Source: Plantago ovata
Taxonomy: Eukaryota; Streptophyta; Magnoliopsida; Lamiales; Plantaginaceae
NCBI GenBank assembly: GCA_028274465.1
Contig: CM051458.1
Span: 334,632-398,631, forward strand
Direction of reading: 5' to 3'
Length of the DNA: 64,000 nucleotides
Shown in pieces: positions 25,936-37,459 of this stretch (positions within the stretch are counted from its first letter, which is position 1; every line of letters starts with the position of its first letter). The notes under the pieces are model-generated. The model searched no databases. It was not told the DNA's origin and worked only from the letters and a program-made list of their open reading frames with translations. The position numbers and the translations under genes were made by a program.

Positions 25936-26649
25936 TACAAATGAGAATCATTCGAGAATCAATATTAACTTAATTGCACGCACTCTCATAAGAAGATATG
26001 AGTTTTTTTTAACTTACACGCACTCTCAATGTTGTTTTAATGGTTTGTATTTACTTTAATTGGAGGTTTTTATGGTTTTATAGTGGAGTATTTTGGAGGG
26101 TATGTTGGTTTGAAGGTTTTGATTTCATGGTGTGGAGTGTTTTGGTTTTACTTGTAGATGGTTGTGGTGGTGAACAAACGATTATGTGTGTCTCCGGCCA
26201 TTTCTTGATTATCTTGTTCTTAAGGTCATATTCGGGATGCAGATTACACGACCACTTTGTGGTTGTGCCCATATCCTCTTTATTACTTTTATATCGGCAA
26301 GGAATTTGGGTAGCACATGCATAATTCTTGGATGCTCTTCATCATCTACTTTGATATTTGGTTTTGATTTTGGTCCCGATTTGTTTTTTTAATGGTTTTG
26401 ATGACTCTTGGTTGGTGATCTTACGGTCTCATGGTCGGGCCGTGTGAGGTATTTTTAATGGTTTCAGGTGTTGCTGTGGAAGAAGGTGCAGTACGTACAA
26501 GAAGAACAAGTTTTAGTGATCACATTAGCGATGAATGCTTGTTTGCTAAATTAGCAACCAATGCCCATTGGCGGATCCAAGCTGAGTCGCTTGACCTAGC
26601 TGGAATTGTTATAACTACTATATTAGTACTAATACTAACTGACAATTTC

Positions 26650-26759
26650 TGTAGCCCAGTGGTTGTTGCCCAGGCTGTTGGAGTTCGATCATTATTGATA
26701 GCGCACTAACTTTCTATCGTTTGTATTCTTTCGTTTTTTTGCAAAAAAAAAAAAAAAAA
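26650..26759 (+). mobile_element. tRNA-derived SINE-like element with poly(A) tail
   Basis: A pol III A-box-like tagcccagtgg (26652-26662) and a B-box-like gagttcgatc (26681-26690) are followed by a 17-base A-run at 26743-26759. Spacing between the boxes is short but tRNA-like. The 5' limit is uncertain. Confidence 0.5.
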
Positions 26760-27019
26760 CCATTTGTTTTTTCTTTTACTGCAAAAAAGTTCTTAATTTT
26801 TTTTCTTTTTCTGCAAAAATATCCTTAATTTCTTCGCTGCTGCAAAAAATCCTTATATTTTACATTCTTTTTCAATATTTAGCGTTAAATATTAGAGAAA
26901 TTTTCTCCTTCCTGATTTTATTAATTTTGAAAATTTTATTGTTATATTTAAATTATTTATCAATTATAGATTTTATAATCATAGATTACATATATGATCA
27001 AATTTTCGACCGCTCTTAG

Positions 27020-27355
27020 ACCATCTCCAACCATAAGATGATAAGACCCGACACCTCATCATTCCACCATAAGAACATAATATCCAAATCTATCTTCATC
27101 TCCAACCATAAGACTCAAATAAATAATTTTTTATTCATAAAATACAAAAGCTCAACGGAAACAAACAAAGTGGACATAAAAGGAAAAATGAAAAAACAAT
27201 AATAAATATTGCATAAGATCTCATTAGATGGGTTTTATGGGGGAAGACTCATTTTATACGTAAGATGATAAGACCTAACTTTTGACACCTCCAATCATGG
27301 ATATTATATAAGTCTTATACATAAGACTCTCTTAAAACTCATGGTTGAAGATGGT
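27020..27355. mobile_element. MITE, about 336 bp
   Basis: The left end accatctccaaccat is matched by atggttgaagatggt at the right end (13 of 15 positions in inverse), with further pairing inward (ataagatgataagac). Non-coding. Confidence 0.65.
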
Positions 27356-28984
27356 ATTATATTGGGTCATGGATTCAATTGGGTCATGGATTCACCACCC
27401 TACATACCATCAGTATTAAGTTGACTTATAAACTTATAGAGTAAGTTAATGCAATAAGGAAACTTATTTCGCCAAAAGACTGATCGAAGAGGTTATCTGG
27501 TGAATTACTAAAAACTCGTAAATATTTTTTCTAATATTTGACAAATTTAAATGGGCGGGCCCAGATACATGCCCCGTTCTTTTTTTTTCCTCTTTCTGTT
27601 TAATCACACCATGAGACATGAGTTGTGAAACGAGGTCAATTTTTATTTATTTATTCTCGAAAGGAAAAACGAGGGCAAGTTTAAATGTGAAAATGTTGGC
27701 AACTGTGTTACGGCGGGAGTAGGCCAAGTTGAAAACGACATTACATTCGAGTCATATCTCTCTCTCTATATAATGCTGCAGCAGTAGATGTTACTGTGCA
27801 GTGCATGCATTAAGAATTTAAGATCCAATTCATTTGTGTTGATCTTAATTTTCATCATCGAGCCCAACGATATATAGAACCGTGTGCCAAAAAATTCAAC
27901 AAACCACATGCATGCCTTCTCCCTAGCTCATGTTGTAGTGTGATACTGTGATTGATTATGAATTAGACCCATATAATTAAATATCATATGTTCTCAACGA
28001 AAGTACTTTGTGACTAATTGTAGCTAGAAGTACCTAATTATTGGTCGATCTTATGATTAAGAAACTCCAAAGCAATATTCCTTTTGCTACAACTTGCTAA
28101 ATGTGTAGCTATGCATGTGCACCATCCCACTTTAGCATGCTCTCTCATAAACCGAATATATTTAAATATCTCTAATTGTGTAATAAATAGTTTTATAGTT
28201 CAAATGTATTACGTAAACTATGGCCTCCTAATTGTGTTAAATATGGACCTATACTTGTTTTAATTTGTTTGTTATCTATTATACGTACCCTTCACCAATA
28301 CATAGATTAGGCCCTATAAACAACAGATCAATTATTGCATGGCATATCTGACTGATCTAATATAATTAACAAGCTAGCTAGTTTTAATCATTCCCCATTG
28401 ATATTTTATTGCTAATTAAGTTGTGTGATAAAAACAAATAAGAGAATCCATATCTAGTTTCTCTATGCATATTAATTAGTACTCAACTTTGGAACAAAAC
28501 CCATATTATAGTATAATATAATACCCCATTTCGGATTGATTCTAAGCCACATCATGTAATGTATTTCAACAACTTCACAATGCTACTTTAGCAGTATATA
28601 TTATTAGACAAACATTCCCTTTTAGTTAAAATACAGGAAATGCAAAAGTTTTAAATCTTTCCAAGATGCAATTATAAGTTTTTTTTCGTTTTTTTACCAA
28701 TTAACTAATTAAAGGTCCGATGGCCGAAAAGTCTGGTTCTCGCCCTTCAAATTTCTCATCATAAATCTAATAGGAGTTGAGTTATTATAAATCTAATCTC
28801 AAATTCAATTGAAAAGTGCTCTGTTTGAGACTGTCACATAGTAGTGCAACACCTGGCCAATCTGATTAAAATTAATTTTCATACCTCCTTAATATATACT
28901 CCCGCCTTAAGTACTATTTTGTCCGTCCCGCCTTAAAATTAACATTTATTTTATTAACGTTTCCGAGATCTAATTTGACTTTTT
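27356..28984. other. Intergenic spacer, AT-rich, no gene seen
   Basis: A 17-bp direct duplication (attgggtcatggattca) occurs at about 27360-27393. Nothing else was recognised. Confidence 0.5.
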
Positions 28985-29090
28985 TAGGGGGCAGTTCTCT
29001 TAGCAGCAGTGTTTACATACACAAGACTCAAACCCGAGACCTTACTCAAGTGAACTCAAGTCTCTAATTACCACTTGAGCCAACAATCGT
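28985..29090 (-). mobile_element. tRNA-derived SINE-like element
   Basis: On the minus strand tggctcaagtggtaatt (29082-29066) looks like an A-box and gggtttgagtc (29035-29025) like a B-box, about 30 bases apart, as in a tRNA-headed SINE. A short A-run (aaaaaag) follows. Borders are approximate. Confidence 0.55.
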
Positions 29091-29099
29091 TGGTCCTTC

Positions 29100-30192
29100 C
29101 ATTTCTACACTCCTGATGGAAATCGTTGATTTCGGCCATGTGTTCGAATTTCAATGGTATTGAATTTGTGATCTATGCCTCTTGTCTCTGAGTCTAATGA
29201 AGTGGTCAGGTTTCGCTTGCACGGTATGCAGATTATCACATAATAAATAGAGAATTGTCGAGTGCACGCACTCAAAACTAGTGGTTGCGAGCGGGTTGAC
29301 ATTGAATGAATTGGAAAAAGAAAAATTTCATACAAATTCAAATATGTAGGGTTTTTAGACGAATCCAACCCATGGGTAAAGACCTACATCTTACTCTAGG
29401 GTTTACCACGTCCATGTTGCCATGCGTATCTTCCTTAATTATATTTACTTATTTATTTGTTTAGTAGTTATAAGGAAACGAATATTGTAAGATTTTCCTA
29501 AAGTGTATGTTTGGCCAAACGAACTGATAAGACGATTGGTAGGTGATAAGGTGATTGGTATAGCTGATCGATCTATTATTTTCTGAATATTCTATTCTAT
29601 ACTATTTTATTACCACTTGTCTATAATTGTTTTGTACTCCTATGATGGGTACCTTTCTAGATATCCTGCGAATTCGTATAGAAGAAGAACAAGAAAAGAA
29701 AAGAGAAATAACCTAGTTTGTTCACAAATCTAAAGTTCTACTAACACAATAAAGCGTTAGGCCAAGCAAATTACCTCGGAGTAAACGGCTTGCTGTTACT
29801 ATCTTTCCAGTAACGGCGGTGAATTACTCAGACTGTGTTTTCTGTCGTGAGGTAAATTACTAACCAAATCCCACATGAGATAAAGTCACTTGAATAAACG
29901 ATGTAGTTAAAATATGAGAGTCTTACAGAGTTTATATTAAAATTGAAAAGCTAACCTAACTTAGTGACTAAGAAAAATAAATGTGCTAAACACGAGATAA
30001 AAGAAAGTTCTAGAAAATATAAAATAAAATAAAATCCTTAATTCTAATATAAGCCTGGCCGCCTACTCCTCCAATCTTAGCCGTTGGCACCGTCTTACAG
30101 TCTTGGAATATGGCCACAAGCACTCCTTCGATCTTAGGCCAGGTCCACCGAGGTATTCATCACACTATTACCCGTTTATGCTGTGAATGATG

Positions 30193-30251
<59 letters not shown>

Positions 30252-31095
30252 GTCTCCAGAACCTGTACAAAGCGTTTTCTCCGCCATAAAACTATCACTG
30301 TTACTTGGTGCAGTCCGGATCGGTTCAATCCATAACACTGTTCATCCGCGATCCCCACAAAAGATAAAGAAGGTGGTCCAAATCGCATGATCATCATCAT
30401 ATGTGCAAGAGGATTATTGAAATGTAAAGTCGAATCGATGAAGGATTAATTATACCACAAGGTTCGATATTCGCCGCCAAAGCCATAATCACAGAAGATG
30501 ACAATCTCATGGTTTGCAGAATTAAGCAATAATTGGGGCACTGTTTGGTCAATATTCTGTTTCATGGATGATTGATTATATTCAAGATTAGCTATTGTCA
30601 TTTGTCAAGTACACACTAAAGTATGAGATCAGTATCTTCAATGTGCAATGAACTATCAATTTAAACATCATATATTCTAGAATCTCACTGATTGCAATCA
30701 ATGTCACTATGTCAATGTCAATAATATATAAAGGGGAATCATTTCAAGTGAACTATGATAGATTATCCACCGTTGCTTTGCTTTTAAGTGTTAGTTAAAA
30801 TTTAAACGGAATGTTTTGGCAATGAATAAAATTTTGGTGTTAAGGTTAACGTGTCATTTGGGTGAAGAGATCTAAACTGAATTGAAATGAAGTTGAATTG
30901 AATTGAACTGAATTTATCAGTTTGTAATATAAAATAATATTAAGTGAATCTGAACTGAACTTAATGCATCTGAACTGATGTGAATTAAAATTAAAATAGT
31001 CAATTTTCAGACGAAGAGAACATAACCATAGAGATCTAGCTCAATCGTGACAATTTCTTCTTTTCTCCAAATGAAGTTATAGTGTCATGAAATTT
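29100..31095. other. Intergenic spacer with a microsatellite, no gene seen
   Basis: Short frames only. An uninterrupted (ATT)n run at about 30191-30251 is the sole clear feature. Confidence 0.5.
30191..30251. repeat. (ATT)n microsatellite, about 20 units
   Basis: The triplet att is repeated about 20 times without interruption. It is likely to vary in length between individuals. Confidence 0.97.
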
Positions 31096-31099
31096 AATA

Positions 31100-31760
31100 T
31101 GGGTAGGAGTTGTCTCCGAGGAGCTAACTCAGGTGGGTGTGAGTTAGATGGTTCTGATACCAATGTGAAGTTAGACCAATACTCGCCTTAAAAGCCTTGT
31201 TAAGGTGATAGGAGTATGTGTTTATTATGTCTCTCACAAGTGATATGAGATATTCCCCTTCACGAGTAGGTCACGGTTAGTCGCCACAACACGTGGAAAT
31301 CATATATGCCTGGCAAGCTGGAATTATCATTGACTGGAACACCCATCACCAACCTTGCCTCTAATACATGATAGAATTTGAACTCTTCCAAAAGCTCAAA
31401 CTACTGAAGATGTGTGGAATGTCTACTTATATTAAACTCGTCTAACAATTAATATTATTGTTGTTCTAACTCTTCTAAAATTCAAACTGATTGGATTGGC
31501 TAGTTTAAATTTGCCAAAATCTCAAACTATTGGAGGGAGGAGGTGCGGAATGTAACCATTATATTTATTTTGTCCTACTCCCTCATACTCGTGGTCGAAT
31601 TTAACCTCCTTGGGGAATCCATTTGAGTTAAAATTTATTATGGTAGAATTCGTTCCAACGGAGATTCAAACCAAAATGTAGGCTCTGATACCATGATATA
31701 ATTTCAACTACTCTTTGGAAAAGTCGAACTGGTGAGGATGTGCGGAATCTAATAGTTTTG
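31100..31760 (-). mobile_element. TRIM- or LTR-like remnants with Met-tRNA primer-site motifs
   Basis: The motif ttctgataccaa (near 31151) and ctctgataccatg (near 31683) are each the reverse complement of TGGTATCAGA, the initiator-Met tRNA primer site used by many LTR elements. The related strings atgatagaatttgaact (31368) and atgatataatttcaact (31696), each followed by a gaggatgtg(c/t)ggaat-like string, look like repeated LTR starts. No protein domain is present. It is a broken remnant; borders are uncertain. Confidence 0.4.
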
Positions 31761-32098
31761 TAATTGTGCACGATTATTGATATTGATATGTAGCTATAAT
31801 CACCAGCGATATAAAAACAGTGTTGGTATTAAAAAAAATTTATGAGACCATATTATTACAAAGTGGGTAAGGTAGAATTGGATCCTTAATAATTAATTAC
31901 ATGTATGCATCATGAAATACATAATCATAACTACTACTTTTTAATAATATGTCAAATAATTTTCTTTGTAGTTTAAATAAATACTTCGACTTTCTTTTAC
32001 TATTTTATATACTAACTAGTAGTTTATACTATAGTACTAAAATTATTTAATCATATATGAAAAGTGGTACCAACCACGTCAGCAGATGCATTGGCTAG

Positions 32099-32106
32099 GC
32101 TATAAA
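32099..32106 (+). promoter_or_regulatory. TATA box of the HLS1-like gene
   Basis: The string gctataaataga lies about 150 bases before the ATG at 32257. A transcription start near 32130 would leave a leader of about 125 bases. Confidence 0.6.
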
Positions 32107-32256
32107 TAGAATGATTGTTTGGATCATATGGAAGTTCAACAGAAAAACAACATAACGACAGAAGCCAAAGCAAAACCTCAGACGTGGGTTTATCCACTAT
32201 CTACCCCTGTCTTCAAACTATAAAGTCAGGTTAACCTTTCATTAACCAAAACAAAC

Positions 32257-34191
32257 ATGTTCTTGAAGAAAATTGCGGCCGAGACCTTTCTGGCAAAGCC
32301 CCCGGCAGTGTTGGTGAGAGAGTACAATGAAATGCGCGACAAGGTGGCCGTGGAGGAGCTAGAAAGAAGGTGCGAGGTGGGTCAACCGGGTGAGCTTTCA
32401 CTTCTCACCGACCTTATGGGCGACCCTGTTGCTCGTGTCCGAAATTTCATATCCCATGTCATGCTGGTAAGGATAGCTAGATCAATTGGAACTTTTCACG
32501 ACATTATATATCAAAAAATAGTAGTGAATTAGCGTCGTTTAGGACATGTTACACCGTTTAATACAAGTTTTTAATATTTTTATTGATGCATGTGTTGATG
32601 TTTCCAACAGGTGGCTGAATATGGAAGTGGAGGAGACATAGTGGGGGTTATAAGAGGTTGCATAAAAACCGTTACAAGTGGACATACAAGGCCACCAAGC
32701 ATTGATAATGATCATGAACCGGTTTATGTGAACTTGGCTTATATTCTTGGACTCAGAGTTTCCTCAAATCACAGGTACTTTGTCCTTAATTGCAATTTGC
32801 AAATGTTTACCATTTGAATTATGAGCTAGAGAACATATTCCGTACAGTATTTTAGATTTGGATTATCATTATGATAATACTATATATATAAGCATATATA
32901 CTCCTATATCTTAGTAAAGTGATCAATGATATGATTTGTTTCTATTTTTCAATGTTGCATGCATTTATAAACTATGATTACCCTCTACATGCGAGAACTA
33001 GTTCTCACAAGTCATAGAGGAGTTTTATAATCCATTCTGATACCGCTAGCTAGGCTCGCAACATCATCGGATAGAAATTCGATTGATCTGATTTTATATA
33101 TATTCATAAAATAATGTATAAATAATTATATACGAATTGTCTTGACCTGAGTCAACCTCGACATGGAGAGCTGACCGGATTAACTTCTAACTCTGGGGTT
33201 CAACACACATTTTAATTAGGCCTACTTTAACATACCAAAAAGTGAATTTTGGTGTAACATTTATGAAAAATAATTTAGTTTACATCCAATATAAGTTTGT
33301 TATCTCATTTTGCTTCCGTTTTGCAGACGGCTTGGAATAGCAACCAAACTCGTTCAAGAATTGGAAAACTGGAGCAAACGAAATGGAGCCGAATTTGCCT
33401 ACATGGCCACTGAATGCAGCAATCGCCCTTCTTTGAACCTCTTCACTCAAAAGTGCAACTATGAAAAGTTCCGAAACCCAACGGTTCTGGTACAACCCGT
33501 TCACCTTCACTACAAGCCACTCTCATATGATATTTCCATACTCCGTATCTCTCCAGAGTCAGCTGCTACAATATACCGTCGCGTATTTTCCAATTCAGTG
33601 TTCTTTCCTAAAGACATCGACCGCCTACTAAACAACAAACTCAATTTAGGCACATTCATAGCCTTATCAAAGCGCTCCCTCCTAAATTGGAACATGAAAT
33701 CCAACGATTTACCAGAGTCCTTCGCGATACTTAGCATATGGGACACTAAGGAAGTGTTTAGGGTAAAAGTGAAGGGTGTATCGGCATTGAAGCACGCAGC
33801 ATGCCTAGGAACGCGTGTTCTTGACGCTATGGTACCGTGGCTAAAAGTTCCATCAGTTCCAAACATTTTCAAGACTTTCGGATTTTATTTTCTCTACGGA
33901 CTTCACATGAAAGGAAAAGATGGGCCACGGTTGATGAAGAATCTATGTAGATTCGTGCATAATTTGGCGAGAGATGACGCGGATTGCAAAGTGGTAGTGG
34001 CTGAGGTAGGGCAGAAGGATCCTGTTAGAGAAGCGGTTCCACATTGGAAGAAGTTTTCATGGGATGAAGATATTTGGTGCATCAAGAGACTTGAGGTAGA
34101 GGAGAAGAATCATAATACAAGTTGTGATGTAGAGTGGGTTAAAAATAGAGCAAAGTCACCGATCGTATTTGTTGATCCCCGTGATTTGTGA
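32257..34191 (+). CDS. HLS1-like: HOOKLESS1-like N-acetyltransferase (GNAT)
   Basis: Three exons (32257-32466, 32611-32774, 33327-34191) join in frame to 412 residues, the length of Arabidopsis HLS1 (about 400). The GNAT fold starts with VREYNEMRD and LERRCEVG, blocks shared with HLS1. The acetyl-CoA-binding signature R/Q-x-x-G-x-A is read across the exon 2/3 junction as HRRLGIAT (about residue 124). The C-terminal block (GPRLMKNLCRFVHNLA, CIKRL, FVDPRDL) is also of the family. HLS1 proteins act in the nucleus downstream of ethylene in apical hook bending and other growth responses. Whether this copy is HLS1 itself or one of its HLS1-like paralogues is undecided. An initial short basic stretch (MFLKKIAAETFLAKPP) precedes the usual start. 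Confidence 0.93.
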
Positions 34192-35128
34192 GTTCGTTAA
34201 TTAGCTAGAGTTGTGTTTTGTAACTTTCTTTGTTCTTCTAAAACTTGTTGGGCAATTTGTGCTATAGATTCCTCCATATTAATTCTGACTTGTACCTTTG
34301 TAACTATTTTAAACCCAGAGATATTTTTGTTCAAACTCAGAGCAATAGTAATAATAGTAATAATGGGTTTCAAATTTGGAGTTTATTTAATTATTTTAAT
34401 GTAATAAACTTCAAAAGCATCTTCCATTTTGAATTTACAATGGTTTGAACTTATTTGAGACTTTTCGTGAGCTTCACATGACACATACACACAAAGCACC
34501 TAATTATTCTTTATTTTTATATTCAAATTTTACATTTGTTTATTAATATTGAAACTTTTTTGGGTGGATTTTTAGTTTTATTTGGGGTTTAGCCCCAAAT
34601 AAGCCACCCATTATTAGTGCTTGCTGAATCTTTAAGTTAGATGTAGGGTCCATTGGACACTTGTCATTCATTTGGGCTTGATAACTATAGTACTGTACTA
34701 CTGTTAACACTAACACATCAGGAGCCTCGTTTGGGTAATTAAGAAGTCATCATAAATCAAGATTCAAGATCCAAGTTAATAATGAAGCTAAACTGCCTAA
34801 ACAAAACCATAGAATCACGAGAAATAGCCACTATACTTACTAGTTTTATAATGACGTTCTCAACGCACAATTTGCTAGTAGCTAATCATGGCGCAAAACT
34901 TGCTGATCAGAACTTTTTAAAAATTCCCCACGCCTAAACTAAATTTACTCCATCATGTTCATATATTGATATATCCAAGTCTAATCTGTAGACACACAAA
35001 AATATGGAGAGAAGCAATTATAAAAAACAAACATCATACAGCACAAACCATAGTTTCTTGTTCAAGAACATGAATTTCCAAACTTACCAAAACTTACTTG
35101 TGTTCTTTTCTCTTCAGCATGCCTGGTC
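34192..35128. other. Spacer after the HLS1-like gene
   Basis: No gene was recognised. Near 34,590 an inverted ggggtttagcccc element looks like part of a MITE. A separate frame from an ATG at 35004 runs toward the TBL signal-anchor region but ends at a stop. Confidence 0.4.
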
Positions 35129-36600
35129 ATGGCTGTAAGCTGCTTCTACCTCTATTATTATCCCGGAATTATATTCGAATACACAGCCAACAATAATGTA
35201 GTTGATCATAAAACGCGCAATCAAACCACTTCCCTCCCCGGCAAGTCAAATAACAACTAGTACATGCTATGTTCATGAAATTAAACTTTTTACTGAAACA
35301 AGTTATTAACATGTTTTTTATCAGAAAGTGAGATTGAAAAGTGCGACTTATTCAAGGGGAGATGGGTTCCAGATGGTAGAGGTTCCTTGTATACCAACTA
35401 CAGCTGCACAACAATTCCAATCGCGAAGAACTGTTTCCTCCAGGGGAAAGAGGATAGAGACTTTCTTTACTGGAGATGGAAACCAGACAAATGTGAACTC
35501 CCTCGGTTCGACCCACAACAATTCCTAAGTCTTATTCAAGGAAAGACAATGTCTTTCGTAGGTGACTCAGTTGCTCGAAATCAAATGGAGTCACTTCTCT
35601 GTCTCCTATCTATGGTTAGCGCCCTGTACGCAGAACATTTTTAAAATCTGATTGTTGCTTATTTGTAGCAGATGCAGAAACAGTTTCTGCTATAAACAGT
35701 TTAACAGAAGCTAAAAGAGATGAAATATGTTGTTTTACGCCACGACTCTTTGAACATATCCACATTGAATGTAGTTGCATTAGGCCTGACCAGCTAGTTA
35801 TTGTGAAATGTTGTCGCAGGCGGAATCTCCAACGCAAACGTTTAACGATGCAGATAAAAAATTCACAACCTGGGAATTCCCCAAGCACAACTTTCACACT
35901 CATGGTTTTCTGGTTTCCGTTCCTAGTCAACGCTACAGAGCGGATAATCAATGGCTCCAGCACCGGAGGTTTTGATCTGCTTCTTGACAAAATCGACAGC
36001 AGTTTGTTGGGACATTTCCTAACTGTGGACTACGCGGTTTTCTCCAATGGCGTTTGGTTTCTCCGGCCAAATTATCTGTAAGAGAGTGGCAATCATCTCC
36101 TCGGTTGCACATATTGTGGCGCTCCAAATGTCACGAATCTTGATTCGACGATATCAATTGGAAAAGCATTTCGGACTGTGTTTAAGGCCATCCATGACTG
36201 CAAAGAATGCAACAAGGTCCACATTTTGTTGAGGACGTACTCTCCAACGCACTTTGAGGGTGGGACCTGGAACACAGGAGGAGACTGCACCAGGACTAGG
36301 CCATTTAGAAAAGAAGAGGTCGAAAACTGGGGTTATTTGCAATATCGGAATGCTCAAGTGCAGGAACTTGATCGAATTACACGGTACTCAGGGAGGAGGG
36401 AAAATGATAGTAGTATGTAATTTGTCGAAACTCTTGATGTTACCGAAATGATGATAATGAGGCCTGACGGGCATCCTGGTATGTACTGGAGGAATAAGTG
36501 GATGCACGGTTACAATGATTGCTTGCATTGGTGTCTACCTGGTCCGGCTGATCCTTGGAACGAACTACTGTTAGAGATTCTTAAAAGAAGGGCTCTTTGA
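35129..36600 (+). pseudogene. TRICHOME BIREFRINGENCE-LIKE (DUF231) O-acetyltransferase, broken copy
   Basis: Homology covers three exon-like blocks: 35129-35240, 35325-35614 and 35820-36600. The first encodes a signal anchor (MAVSCFYLYYYPGIIF), the second the TBL domain with the GDS motif (FVGDSVARNQMES), the third the DUF231 part with DCLHWCLPG (a DxxH motif) near the end. TBL proteins acetylate wall polysaccharides such as xylan in the Golgi. The first intron would be a GC-AG intron. The third block is broken: a +1 frame change near 35893-35896 after FPKHNF, an in-frame TAA at 36079-36081 and another at 36418-36420. The final stop is at 36598. Upstream the 35004 frame shows a further shift in the anchor. 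Three or four lesions make a working product unlikely; sequencing error is a less likely explanation. Confidence 0.82.
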
Positions 36601-37074
36601 TTTTCTTCCTTATCGCTGATGCATGGTGATATTCTTTGACTATATATGCATGTGATGTATCATGTATGACATAAAAGTTTAGTAGTTTTCTTCTCCATGT
36701 GTCTTGGGGAAACGCAATATGGTTCCATTTTCATCAGCCTCAAGAGTTACTTGAGATTAGCTTCGCAAGAATTTATAAATCAAGATCTCAGTAATAAGTT
36801 AATGAAACTGACAAAAATTCTAACCACTAGCTCGTTTTGTTTAAACCATAAACACATTAATTATATATCAAGACACAATATAATTTTCTGGCGTAAAACC
36901 TGCGAAGAACTTCTTAAACTTCAAGCAGCTGTACGACGTAGTAAGTAGAGATTAGAGAACATGCATGCATTAAGTCACATAACATGGAGAGAAACAAGAA
37001 ACTAAGTAACAACAATGTACTTAGAAGAGAACAGAATCTCATTTCATTTTCATGCATCATTATGAAGAAACTCA

Positions 37075-37119
<45 letters not shown>

Positions 37120-37459
37120 GACTTGAACTTGTCGAGCTGAGTGTTACTTCGTTTCTGTGCTAGCTATTCTGCATGTGTCTGTTCATCAATGTTGTTACCT
37201 TCTACATATTGTACCCTGCAGCTGGATTAATCTTGATCAGATGCAATCAAGTCCAATTCATAAATAAATTAGGAAAAAGTGAAATCACTAGAGAGTAAGG
37301 GACCATATTTGCAAAGAACTCTAACTTAGATGACAAAAATGCAATTTCCCGCTGAAATTCGATCACAACCATACTTGAATCCCAGTCCACCAAAACCAAC
37401 CTTACATTCCAGACCGTTATCTTTTCCCTCCACAAACCCCCAAACTTCCGACCGTCGCC
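36601..37459. other. Spacer with a (TA)n run; promoter side of the LPA3-like gene
   Basis: The (TA)n microsatellite lies at about 37079-37116. No other gene was seen. The LPA3-like ATG is at 37460. Confidence 0.6.
37079..37116. repeat. (TA)n microsatellite
   Basis: About 19 TA units without interruption, roughly 340 bases before the LPA3-like start codon. Confidence 0.95.

Noticed and set aside
26431-26709. 92-residue open frame beside the SINE
   Set aside because: It runs into the tRNA-like head of the SINE and shows no domain; no splice or codon support.
26650-29090. tRNA-like heads as functional tRNA genes
   Set aside because: No full cloverleaf could be drawn; A-tails and target duplications fit SINEs.
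30187-30390. 67-residue frame starting with a run of isoleucines
   Set aside because: It is only the (ATT)n microsatellite read in one frame; no protein feature follows.
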